Origin: Phenylobacterium sp.
GTDB taxonomy: Bacteria; Pseudomonadota; Alphaproteobacteria; Caulobacterales; Caulobacteraceae
DNA: 64,000 nt
NCBI RefSeq assembly: GCF_016124325.1
Contig: NZ_WGNY01000007.1
Location: forward strand, 18,429 to 82,428
Direction: 5' to 3'
The notes under the pieces were generated by a model. It was not told the DNA's origin. It was given only the letters and a program-made list of their open reading frames with translations, and did not search any database. Positions 1 to 7,351 of the stretch are shown piece after piece. Numbering within the stretch: position 1 is the first letter of the stretch; each line of letters begins with the position of its first letter. The position numbers and the translations under genes are program-made.

Positions 1-1
1 G

Positions 2-703
2 ATCGTGATCCCCATGGCCGGGGCCTCGCGGCGGTTCGCCGAGGCCGGCTACGCGGTCCCCAAGCACATGCTGCCGCTCCACGGCCGCAGCGTGTTCGCC
101 CACGCGGTGGGGAGCTTCGAGGCCGAGTTCGCGCGCACGCCGTTCCTGATCATCGCCCGCAGCGAGGCGGCCGGCTTCGTACGGGCCGAGTGCGACGCCC
201 TGGGGATCGCCGAGGTCACGCTCGCGCTCCTCGACCAGCCCACGGCCGGCCAGGCCGAGACGGTCGAGGTGGGGCTGGATCAGGCCGGCGTCGGCGCGGA
301 GACCGCGCTCACCATCTTCAACATCGACACCTTCCGGCCAGGCTTCGCCTTTCCCGGTGGCGCGCTCGCCGTCATGGACGGCTGGCTGGAGGTCTTTCGC
401 GGCGAGGGCGCCAACTGGTCGTACGTGAGGCCCGCGCCTGGGCCGGAGCCGCTGGCGCTGGAGACGGCGGAGAAGCGGCCGATCTCCGACCTCTGCTGCA
501 CGGGCCTCTACCACTTCGCCCGCGCCGGCGACTTCCGCGCCGCCCTGGCCGCGGAGCGCAACGCCCCGCAGGCGGCCGAGCTCTACGTCGCCCCGCTCTA
601 CAACCACCTGATCCGCCGGGGCGCGCGGATCGGCTACCGGCTGATCGAGACGGACGAGGTGGTCTTCTGCGGCACGCCGGCCGAGTACGAGGCGCTGCAA
701 TAG
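2..703 (+). CDS. Sugar-nucleotidyltransferase-like protein, 5' end cut by window
   Basis: The reading frame is open from base 2 and reads I-V-I-P-M-A-G, the usual N-terminal glycine-rich nucleotide-binding segment of NTP transferases involved in sugar or capsule metabolism; the true start lies just outside the window. A ...PKHMLPL segment follows (residues about 20-26), matching the lysine region of the fold, and FNIDTFRPG probably holds the metal-binding aspartate. About 233 residues are visible, a normal length for a single-domain enzyme. The inferred role is activation of a sugar phosphate, consistent with the glycosyltransferase that follows convergently. The substrate cannot be read from the sequence. 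Confidence 0.7.
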   Translation: MVIPMAGASRRFAEAGYAVPKHMLPLHGRSVFAHAVGSFEAEFARTPFLIIARSEAAGFVRAECDALGIAEVTLALLDQPTAGQAETVEVGLDQAGVGAETALTIFNIDTFRPGFAFPGGALAVMDGWLEVFRGEGANWSYVRPAPGPEPLALETAEKRPISDLCCTGLYHFARAGDFRAALAAERNAPQAAELYVAPLYNHLIRRGARIGYRLIETDEVVFCGTPAEYEALQ

Positions 704-708
704 ATGAA

Positions 709-823
709 CCGTCATCCCAGGCCTTGTGCCTGGGATCCCTCTCGACGCCGCGCGATCGGCGGTCGCCTGGCGCCGTCCGGGCCGCCGAGGGAGGGATCCT
801 CGCCACAAGGGCGAGGATGACGG
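709..823. repeat. Composite palindromic intergenic element with 9-bp inverted ends
   Basis: The ends are CCGTCATCC (709-717) and GGATGACGG (815-823), perfect inverted repeats. The left end continues into the hairpin GGATCCCAGGC/GCCTGGGATCC-type palindrome around the central TTGTG, and the right end holds a second hairpin, TCCTCGCC-ACAAG-GGCGAGGA. It lies 6 bases after the stop of the nucleotidyltransferase gene. Structured repeats of this general kind are common between genes in Caulobacterales; this one is distinct from the two-hairpin family described elsewhere in the window. No ORF is apparent in it. Confidence 0.65.
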
Positions 824-848
824 GTGTGAAGCCCGCCCGCCAAAGCTA

Positions 849-956
849 GAGCACGATGGGGTCAGGTGGAATCACCTGACCCCATCGTGCTCGAGATCCA
901 AAAGCATAGAGCGCGTTCGAGCGGCGAAACCGCTCACACTTTCGCCTAACGTGCTC
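849..956. repeat. Two-hairpin intergenic repeat, copy A
   Basis: Hairpin 1 has perfect 20-bp arms (849-868 and 873-892) with a GAAT loop. A spacer of the form GAGATCCAAAAGCATA follows. Hairpin 2 runs from GAGCGCGTT (909-917) to AACGTGCTC (948-956) with an inner AGCGG/CCGCT stem. The last bases overlap the stop codon (complement of TCA, 955-957) of the glycosyltransferase gene on the minus strand. It probably acts as a transcription terminator for both converging genes. The architecture matches copy B at 26438-26550. Confidence 0.75.
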
Positions 957-2127
957 AGCGCGCCTGCTTGACCGCCTTGACGATCTTGGACGCGCGGTCC
1001 GACCAGCGGTGCTCGGCCATCGCCCGCTTGTGGCCGCCGCGCGCGATCCCCGCGAGCCGGGGCGTGTCGTCCATCAGGGCCAGCAGCTGTTCGGGCGCGC
1101 CGGCCATTCGGCTCCACGGGAAGGTCACGATCTCGCGGCCCTCCTTGAACGCCTCCGCGTAGTATTTGCTGGCGTCGGAAAACACCGCGGCCCCGGCGCA
1201 CATGGCGGTGAACACCCGCTCGTGCCCGCCCGCGACGAAGCCGTTGTTGGTGTTGAGCACCAGCCGCGTGCGCCTCAGGAGACGCATCGTCTCCTCGAAG
1301 CTGCCGACGCCGCCGTAGACGAAGCTGGGATAGAGCGCCGTCAACGCCTCCCAGCCGTTTCCGTATACGTGCATGGGAACACCTGCCCGGCCCAGCGCGT
1401 GGAGCAGCGCGTCGCGATGATAGGCCTCGGCGAAGGCCTGGGCCGGCTGCAGCAGCGGCACGAACTGGTCGAACAGCTCAGGCGTGAGCTGGCCGCCGCG
1501 GGAGGCCAGCGACGCCTTCAAGGCGTCCAGGATCGGCAGGGCCCCGTCGGCGGCCATGCGCCCGGCGATCTCGCCGACGACCTCCTTCGCCGGGCTCTCC
1601 TCCCACGCCGCCCAGCCGGGCTGGGGCGGGCCACGGTAGGTGCCGGTGAAGAGCAGCGGGATGTCGCGCCGGGCAAAGGCCTCGTCGGAGGCGTCGACCG
1701 GCTCGGGCAGCTCGTTGGCGCCGGGCGGCAGGAAGCTGCGGACGGCCAGCCCCCGCGCGCCCGGCCAGCCGGCCAGGAACTGTACGTGCGAGCGATCCAG
1801 GAAGAAGGCGACGTAGCGCCGAATGGACGCGGTGATCCGCGGCACGTGGTGCACGGGATGGTCGACGTAGAGCGTCGCATAGACGGCGCCCAGCTGGTCG
1901 TAGACCGAGCCCGAGGCGTTGCGCAGGTCGCTGCCCACGCCGCCGATGCCGAAGAAGCAGTCCGGCGGATCGGCGAGCGCGGCGTTGATCGCCGCCATCC
2001 GCTCGGGAGGCTCCAGATCGACGACGCGCACGTCGTGCTCCTGCTGGCGCAGCGCTTCGGCGAGCTGGTCGATGTGCAGGCGCAGCGACCCGTACTGGGA
2101 CTGGCCCTTGAACAGAACGAACCGCAT
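955..2127 (-). CDS. CgeB-like glycosyltransferase (GT-B type)
   Basis: 390 residues. The N-terminus (MRFVLFKGQSQYGSLRLH) and the segment FFGIGGVGSDL resemble the N-terminal Rossmann half of CgeB/DUF3880-type proteins. The C-terminal half has LRRTRLVLNTNNGFVAGGHERVF and MCAGAAVFSD, the typical glycosyl-transferase 1_2 motif in which E/R residues contact the nucleotide sugar. The predicted role is transfer of a sugar to a surface polysaccharide or protein; donor and acceptor are unknown. It is divergent from the outer-membrane receptor gene and its stop codon overlaps the palindromic repeat downstream. The ATG at 2127 is preceded by a GAGGGG ribosome-binding site. Confidence 0.75.
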   Translation of the reverse strand: MRFVLFKGQSQYGSLRLHIDQLAEALRQQEHDVRVVDLEPPERMAAINAALADPPDCFFGIGGVGSDLRNASGSVYDQLGAVYATLYVDHPVHHVPRITASIRRYVAFFLDRSHVQFLAGWPGARGLAVRSFLPPGANELPEPVDASDEAFARRDIPLLFTGTYRGPPQPGWAAWEESPAKEVVGEIAGRMAADGALPILDALKASLASRGGQLTPELFDQFVPLLQPAQAFAEAYHRDALLHALGRAGVPMHVYGNGWEALTALYPSFVYGGVGSFEETMRLLRRTRLVLNTNNGFVAGGHERVFTAMCAGAAVFSDASKYYAEAFKEGREIVTFPWSRMAGAPEQLLALMDDTPRLAGIARGGHKRAMAEHRWSDRASKIVKAVKQAR

Positions 2128-2281
2128 GCGCCCCTCGCCGTCTTCGATCCGGCTGGTCTAGCAAGAGTTGGCCGGAACACCGAACCCCGTACGGCCGGCG
2201 GGCTCGACACAAAGTCGCCGCGAGCCGATCCAACACTCTAGCTTGTGGAGCGTCTGGGGCGGCGCGGCGGGGGAGAGCGCA

Positions 2282-4492
2282 GTGAGTTGGTGTCCGTCCT
2301 GGCTCGCCCTCGCGGCGGCCTTGGCCGCGTCCGTCCCGGCGGTCGCCGAGCCCGACCCGGCGAAACCGATTCCCGCCGGCCCCGCTCCGGCCAGGCCGGA
2401 CGCTAGCCAGCAGACCGTGAAGGGCGTCACCGTGACGGGCGAGCCGCCGCCCGTGCGCACCTCCATCGACCGGCGAAGCTACAGCGTGTCGGGCGACCTG
2501 CAGGCGACCACCGGTTCGATCAGCGACGCCCTGCGCAACGTGCCCTCGGTCGAGGTCGACGTGAACGGCAACGTCAGCCTGCGCGGCGATCCCAACGTCA
2601 CCATCATGGTCGACGGCAAGCCCTCGGGGATGTTCCGCGGCGAGGGCAAGGCCCAGGCGTTGCAGAGCCTTCCCGCCGACCAGATCGAGCGCGTGGAGGT
2701 GATCACCAACCCCTCGGCGGCGTTCAGTCCGGAAGGGTCCGCCGGGATCATCAACCTCGTCATGAAGAAGACGGACAAGCCGGGGCTCAGCGGCGGCGCG
2801 CGCGCCAACCTCGGCTCGAGCGGCCGCCAGAACGGCGGGGCGAACGTGACCTACAAGGACGGCCGTTTCACCTGGAGCGGCTCCGCCTATGGCCGCCACG
2901 ACTCGCTGAAGCAGGTCAGCGCGATGACCAAGTCCTTCGTGGCCTCGGGCGCGGGCCAGCCGACGGACGAGGCCCGCGACAATATCGGATCGGGCGACGT
3001 GCGGCTCGCCAACCTGCGGGGCGGTGTCGACTACGATCCCGACGCCAAGACGCGGTTCAGCGCCGAGGTGAACTACCGGAGCCTGACCTATGACAGCCTC
3101 AGCGCCCTGGCCGTGCGTCAGGCGACGGCGGCCGGCGACGTGGTGCTGGCGGACGACACCGCCAACGCCCTGCGCGAGGACCGCGACACCCTCGAGACGA
3201 CGCTCGGCTATCGCCGCAAGATGGGCGAGGACCACGAAGTCTCGCTGAGCTTCGTGCGTGAACTGAACGACGACGACCGCAGCCGCGTGGCGCTGCGGCA
3301 TGTCCGGATTCCGGCCGCCGCCGGCGCCTACGAGGACACCGAGCAGCGCGACCACGCCTGGCGCACCCAGCTCAAGGCTGACTATTCGCGGCCGTTGGCC
3401 GGCGGCGTGAAGCTCAAGCTGGGCTACGAGTTCGACGGCGACGACAACGACTATCGGGTCGTGTTCGGGCGTGGCCCGGAAGGCGGGCCGGCGGCGATCG
3501 ATCCCGGCCGCTCGAACCTCTTCAAGTTCGACCAGCAGGTGCACGCCGCCTACGCCACCTACGAGCGGCCGTTCGGCCGGCTGACGACGCTCGCCGGCCT
3601 GCGCGCGGAGGTCACGCGGATCGATCTCAATCAGGTCACCGACGGCCTGAAGCAGGGCGACGACGATGTCCGGCTCTATCCCAGCCTGCATCTGAGCTGG
3701 CGGCTGGACGAGGGCCGCCAATTCAAGGCCAGCTACAGCCGCCGGGTCCAGCGGCCCAACCCGCAGGACTACAACCCCTTCCGGATCTACTACGACCCGC
3801 AGACCTTCCGGGCGGGCAATCCCGACCTGAAGCCGCAGACGACCGACTCCTTCGAGCTGGGTTACGAGCAGCGCCAGCGCGGGACGATGTACCTGGCGAC
3901 GCTGTACTATCGGTCGGGCCGCGACGCGGTGAACGACGTGACGCGCGACCTCGGCGGCGGCGTGCTGCTGCAGACCCGCGAGAACGTCGGCAGCTTCCAG
4001 GCCGCGGGGCTGGAGCTCACGGCGAACGGCCGCCTGCCGGGCCGCCTGACCTATTCGCTCAGCGGCAACGCCCTGTGGAGCGAGATCGACGCCGGCGACC
4101 TGGGCTTCGGCAGCACCCGCCGGTCTGGGGCGAGCGTCTTCGGCCGGGCCACCCTGAACTGGCAGGCGACCGCCAGGGACTTCCTCCAGGTCCAGGGGAT
4201 CGTGAACGGCCGGCGGCTGACGCCGCAGGGCCACATCGAACCGATCGGATTCGTGAACCTCGGCTATCGGCACAAGTTCAACGACAGGATTTCCGGTGTG
4301 GTGACGGTGCAGGACGCGTTCGCCTCGTTCCGCTTCCGCAGCGTGATCGACACGCCGTTGCTGCGGCAGACCGTGCGCGGCGATCCGCAGAACCGGGCCG
4401 TGTTCGTGGGCCTGTCCTACACCTTCGGCGGAGGACGCCCGCGCGATCCCGGCTTCGACTACGGACAGGGCGGCGCGGCCCCGGGAAACTAG
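2282..4492 (+). CDS. TonB-dependent receptor / outer-membrane beta-barrel protein
   Basis: 736 residues from the GTG at 2282, chosen because a GGGAG site lies 6 bases upstream and a signal peptide (SWLALAAALAASVPAVAEP) follows at once. An upstream in-frame ATG at 2168 would place 38 residues before the signal and is less likely. Residues about 60-165 form a plug domain (SDALRNVPSVEV, NVSLRGDPNVTIMVDGKPSG, IERVEVITNPSAAFSPEGSAGIINLV). The remainder is a beta-barrel of the OMP_b-brl_3 type, ending in strands such as VFVGLSYTFGGG. It sits in the outer membrane; the ligand is unknown. It reads divergently from the glycosyltransferase and has no obvious transport partner nearby. Confidence 0.85.
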   Translation: MSWCPSWLALAAALAASVPAVAEPDPAKPIPAGPAPARPDASQQTVKGVTVTGEPPPVRTSIDRRSYSVSGDLQATTGSISDALRNVPSVEVDVNGNVSLRGDPNVTIMVDGKPSGMFRGEGKAQALQSLPADQIERVEVITNPSAAFSPEGSAGIINLVMKKTDKPGLSGGARANLGSSGRQNGGANVTYKDGRFTWSGSAYGRHDSLKQVSAMTKSFVASGAGQPTDEARDNIGSGDVRLANLRGGVDYDPDAKTRFSAEVNYRSLTYDSLSALAVRQATAAGDVVLADDTANALREDRDTLETTLGYRRKMGEDHEVSLSFVRELNDDDRSRVALRHVRIPAAAGAYEDTEQRDHAWRTQLKADYSRPLAGGVKLKLGYEFDGDDNDYRVVFGRGPEGGPAAIDPGRSNLFKFDQQVHAAYATYERPFGRLTTLAGLRAEVTRIDLNQVTDGLKQGDDDVRLYPSLHLSWRLDEGRQFKASYSRRVQRPNPQDYNPFRIYYDPQTFRAGNPDLKPQTTDSFELGYEQRQRGTMYLATLYYRSGRDAVNDVTRDLGGGVLLQTRENVGSFQAAGLELTANGRLPGRLTYSLSGNALWSEIDAGDLGFGSTRRSGASVFGRATLNWQATARDFLQVQGIVNGRRLTPQGHIEPIGFVNLGYRHKFNDRISGVVTVQDAFASFRFRSVIDTPLLRQTVRGDPQNRAVFVGLSYTFGGGRPRDPGFDYGQGGAAPGN

Positions 4493-4521
4493 AACCCCCG
4501 CCCGCCCTGGCGGCTTGCGTC

Positions 4522-4560
4522 TTGACTCCGACGCTCCAGGTTCTAGAACAAAGATGGAAC
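4522..4560 (+). promoter_or_regulatory. LexA-controlled SOS promoter of the imuA operon
   Basis: GAAC-N7-GAAC is present at 4546-4560, the direct-repeat LexA box known from alphaproteobacteria (read GTTC-N7-GTTC on the other strand). A TTGACT -35 (4522-4527) and a TAGAAC -10 (4544-4549) flank a 16-base spacer, so the operator overlaps the -10. An AAGGAG ribosome-binding site (4563-4568) lies 10 bases before the imuA ATG. This predicts repression by LexA and induction after DNA damage. Confidence 0.85.
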
Positions 4561-4578
4561 AAAAGGAGTCCCAACGCC

Positions 4579-5364
4579 ATGTCCGATTTTCGCCGCAGGC
4601 GGCTCGCCGCCCTCGCCGCGAAGATCGCCGTCCTGGAGGCGGACGGGCGGGCGGATGCGGGCGTCCTGCCGTTCGGCGCGCCGTCGCTGGACGGCCGCCT
4701 CGCCGGCGGCGGGCTGCCGCTGGGGCGCTGGCACGAGATCACGGGCGAAGGGCTGGAGGCCGAGACGGGGGCCGCGCCGGCCGCCTTCGCGGCCCTGACG
4801 GCCACGCCCCTGGCCCGGCGTGGGGAGGCGGTCTGGGTGATGCGCCGCGACGACCTGTGGACGCCCGGGCTGATGGGCCTGGGCTTCCCGCCGCAGCGGC
4901 TGATCCAGGTGTGCGCCCGCGACGAGGCCGAGGCGCTGGCGGTGATGGAGGACGCGCTCGCCACTGCGGGCGTCTCTGCGGTTATCGGCGAGGTCGAGGC
5001 CGTGGACCTGACCGCCGGACGCCGCCTGCAGCTGGCCTGCGAGAAGCACGGGGCCACGGGGTTCGTGATCAAGCGCCGTCCGTTCGGCGGAACGGGAAAG
5101 CTCGAGCCGGCCGGATCGACAGCCGCCACCCGCTGGCGCGTGGCCTCGGCGCCTTCCGAGCCGCCGGCGGGGGAGTTCGGCCTGGGCGCGCCGCGGCTTT
5201 CGGTGACGCTGGAACGCAGCCGGGGCGGTCGGCCCGGCGCATGGATCCTCGAGGCGGCCTCCGCCTATTCCTGGGAGACGGGCGATGCCGCGCATCCTCT
5301 GCGCCTGGTCGCCGAGCTGGGCGATCGCGAACTGGCGCCGGCGCAAGACCGCCGCGCGGCCTGA
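4579..5364 (+). CDS. imuA: ImuA, SOS mutagenesis RecA-like accessory protein
   Basis: 261 residues, starting at the ATG behind the AAGGAG site. GAPSLDGRLAGGGLPLGRWH is the characteristic ImuA version of a RecA-like N-terminus without a canonical Walker A, and the protein continues with MRRDDLWTPGLMGLGFPPQRL and the DLTAGRRLQLACEKHG segment. ImuA works with ImuB and DnaE2 in damage-induced translesion synthesis. Its last 80 bases overlap the start of imuB in another frame, and its TGA (5362-5364) falls at the edge of the palindromic element that continues into imuB. First gene of a LexA-controlled operon. Confidence 0.9.
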   Translation: MSDFRRRRLAALAAKIAVLEADGRADAGVLPFGAPSLDGRLAGGGLPLGRWHEITGEGLEAETGAAPAAFAALTATPLARRGEAVWVMRRDDLWTPGLMGLGFPPQRLIQVCARDEAEALAVMEDALATAGVSAVIGEVEAVDLTAGRRLQLACEKHGATGFVIKRRPFGGTGKLEPAGSTAATRWRVASAPSEPPAGEFGLGAPRLSVTLERSRGGRPGAWILEAASAYSWETGDAAHPLRLVAELGDRELAPAQDRRAA

Positions 5365-6937
5365 GGCCCCCTCCACCGCGTTCCGCGGTCCCCCTCCCCC
5401 GCTGACGCGAGGGAGGAGCGAAGCGCCGGACTCCCGCTCCTCCCCCGCATCGGCGGGGGAGGTGTCGCCCCGCACAGGGGCGACGGAGGGGGCGGTCTCG
5501 CCCCTGGCCCTGGTCGAGACGGTCCGCCAGATCCGCCGGCTCGTGGCGGTCAGCCCCGAGGCCGCCCGGCTGGGCCTGTTCCCCGGCCAGAAGGCCACCG
5601 ACGGCAGGGCCCTGGTGCCCGAGCTGGAGCTGGCCGACGCCGAGCCGGACGCCGACGCGGCGGCGCTGACCGCCCTCGTCGACTGGTGCGTGCGCTTCTC
5701 GCCCGCCGTGGCGGCCGATCCGCCGGACGGCCTGTTCCTCGACATCGAGGGCGCCGACCATCTCTGGGGCGGCGAGGCGGCGATGCTGGCCGACTTCCGC
5801 GCGCGCCTGGCCGCCAACGGCCTGGTCTTCCGCCTCGCCGTCGCCGACACGCCGGGCGCGGCCTGGGCCCTGGCCCGCTTCGGCCCCGACGGCGTCATCG
5901 CCCCGCCCGGCGGCCAGGCCGCGCTGCTGGCGCCCCTGCCCCCCGCCGCCCTGCGGCTCGATCCCGAAGCCGCCGCCCAGATCGAGCGCCTGGGCCTGCG
6001 CCGGCTGGGACAGGTGATGGACATCCCCCGCGCGCCGTTCGGCCGCCGGTTCGGGGCCGCGGCGCTCACCCGCCTCGACCAGGCCCTGGGCCGCGCGCCC
6101 GAGGCGCTCCGCTTCCGCCGCCCGCCGACGCCCTGGGCCGCGCGGCTGGCCCTCGTGGAGCCGATCAGCGCCCCCGACGACATGGCTCGGGTCGCCGGCG
6201 ACGTGACCGCCAAGCTCTGCGCGCGGCTGGAGGCCGAGGATCACGGCGCGCGCCGCTTCGAGATCGCCTTCCACCGCGTGGACGGCAAGTCGCCCACCCT
6301 CGCCGTCGGCCTGTCGCGGGCCGGCCGCGACGCCGGCCGCATCGCGCGGCTGTTCCAGCCCAAGCTGGAGACCGTCGACCCCGGCTTCGGCGTCGAGGCC
6401 GTGTCGATCTGGGCCTATGAGGTCGAGGCCCTCGGCGCCCGCCAGAGCCGCCTCGACGCCGGCGTGGAGGCCCGTGACAGCCTGGCGCCCCTGGTCGATC
6501 GCCTCGCCAACCGCCTGGGGCCCGAACGCGTCTGGCGCGCGGCCCCGGTCGAGAGCCATGTGCCTGAACGGTCCGTATCCCGCCGGCCTCCGCTCGCCGA
6601 CGAGATGGTGGAGGCCTTCCCCTGGGACCCCGAGGCGCCGCGGCCGGTGCGCCTGTTCCGCCGGCCCGAGCCGCTGGAGGACGTGACCGCGCTGCTGCCC
6701 GACGATCCGCCGATCCAGTTCCGCTGGCGCGGCCGGCTGCACCGCGTGCGCCGCGCCGAGGGGCCCGAGCGGATCGGCGCGGAATGGTGGACCCAGGACA
6801 TCGAGGACGTCTCGACGGGCCACGTCCGCGACTACTACCGCGTGGAGGACGCCGGCGGCGCCCGCTTCTGGCTGTTCCGCGCCGGCCTCTATGGCGAGGC
6901 GCCGCCGAAGTGGTGGCTGCACGGCCTGTTCGGGTGA
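5285..6937 (+). CDS. imuB: ImuB, Y-family polymerase-like SOS mutagenesis protein with inserted palindrome
   Basis: 550 residues. MPRILCAWSPSWAIANW is a typical ImuB N-terminus, and PLALVETVRQIRRLVAVSPEA, LFLDIEGADHLWGGE and the C-terminal WWTQDIEDVSTGHVRDYYRV block are family hallmarks. ImuB is a catalytically inactive Y-family homologue that links DnaE2 to the sliding clamp. It starts inside imuA. Residues about 28-70 (proline-, serine- and arginine-rich, APSTAFRGPPPPLTRG...) do not look like family sequence and correspond exactly to the palindromic element at 5366-5493. The frame is kept, so the protein is probably functional. An RBS for the next gene lies at its 3' end. Confidence 0.93.
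   Translation: MPRILCAWSPSWAIANWRRRKTAARPEAPSTAFRGPPPPLTRGRSEAPDSRSSPASAGEVSPRTGATEGAVSPLALVETVRQIRRLVAVSPEAARLGLFPGQKATDGRALVPELELADAEPDADAAALTALVDWCVRFSPAVAADPPDGLFLDIEGADHLWGGEAAMLADFRARLAANGLVFRLAVADTPGAAWALARFGPDGVIAPPGGQAALLAPLPPAALRLDPEAAAQIERLGLRRLGQVMDIPRAPFGRRFGAAALTRLDQALGRAPEALRFRRPPTPWAARLALVEPISAPDDMARVAGDVTAKLCARLEAEDHGARRFEIAFHRVDGKSPTLAVGLSRAGRDAGRIARLFQPKLETVDPGFGVEAVSIWAYEVEALGARQSRLDAGVEARDSLAPLVDRLANRLGPERVWRAAPVESHVPERSVSRRPPLADEMVEAFPWDPEAPRPVRLFRRPEPLEDVTALLPDDPPIQFRWRGRLHRVRRAEGPERIGAEWWTQDIEDVSTGHVRDYYRVEDAGGARFWLFRAGLYGEAPPKWWLHGLFG
5366..5493. repeat. In-frame palindromic element inside imuB
   Basis: The element is bounded by GCCCCCTCC (5366-5374) and GGAGGGGGC (5485-5493). 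It contains ACCGCG-TTC-CGCGGT, a CCTCCCCCGC/GCGGGGGAGG hairpin and GTCGCCCC/GGGGCGAC. It shares the 14-mer CGAGGGAGGAGCGA and the 9-bp end sequence with the element inside dnaE2, so the two are copies of one mosaic family. It adds roughly 43 residues to ImuB near the N-terminus without breaking the frame. Confidence 0.8.
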
Positions 6938-6946
6938 GGAGACCCC

Positions 6947-7351
6947 ATGAAACCCAAGATCAGCCTGATCACCTTCGGCGCCCGCGACCTGGAGCGGATG
7001 GTCGCCTTCTATCGCGACGGCCTGGGCTTCCCGACCCACAACTACACGCCCGGCGACGACATGGTCATGTTCCGCCTGGAGGGGACCTGGCTGGGCCTGT
7101 TTCCACGGGAGGAAGCCGCCAAGGACGCGGGCGTTTCCTCGGAAGGCTCGGGCTTCACCGGCGTGACCCTCTCCCATAACGAGCCCTCGAAAGAGGGGGT
7201 CGACCGCGCCTTCGCCGAGGCTCTGGCCGCCGGGGCCACCGCCGTCAAACAGCCACAGGACGTCTTCTGGGGCGGCTACTCCGGCTACTTCGCCGACCCC
7301 GAGGGCAACCTCTGGGAGGTGGCCTGGAACCCCTTCACCGACCTCACATGA
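6947..7351 (+). CDS. VOC-superfamily (glyoxalase/bleomycin-resistance fold) protein
   Basis: 134 residues. [18 protein letters not shown] opens the first beta-alpha-beta-beta-beta unit and [20 protein letters not shown] closes the second, as in VOC metalloenzymes; the terminal glutamate of NLWEVAWNP is the usual metal ligand. The first-unit ligand is not a clear histidine (SLITFGAR), so the activity may differ from glyoxalase I. The start is 9 bases after imuB with GAGGAGA as RBS, and the stop overlaps the dnaE2 start by 4 bases (ATGA), so it is translationally coupled to dnaE2 and should be SOS-induced. No function in mutagenesis is known to me. Confidence 0.85.
   Translation: MKPKISLITFGARDLERMVAFYRDGLGFPTHNYTPGDDMVMFRLEGTWLGLFPREEAAKDAGVSSEGSGFTGVTLSHNEPSKEGVDRAFAEALAAGATAVKQPQDVFWGGYSGYFADPEGNLWEVAWNPFTDLT

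Noticed and set aside
1478..4273. 931-codon open frame on the minus strand
   Set aside because: It lies opposite the TonB-dependent receptor and continues into the glycosyltransferase in a wrong frame. The long opening is due to high GC, and the translated text shows no family motif.
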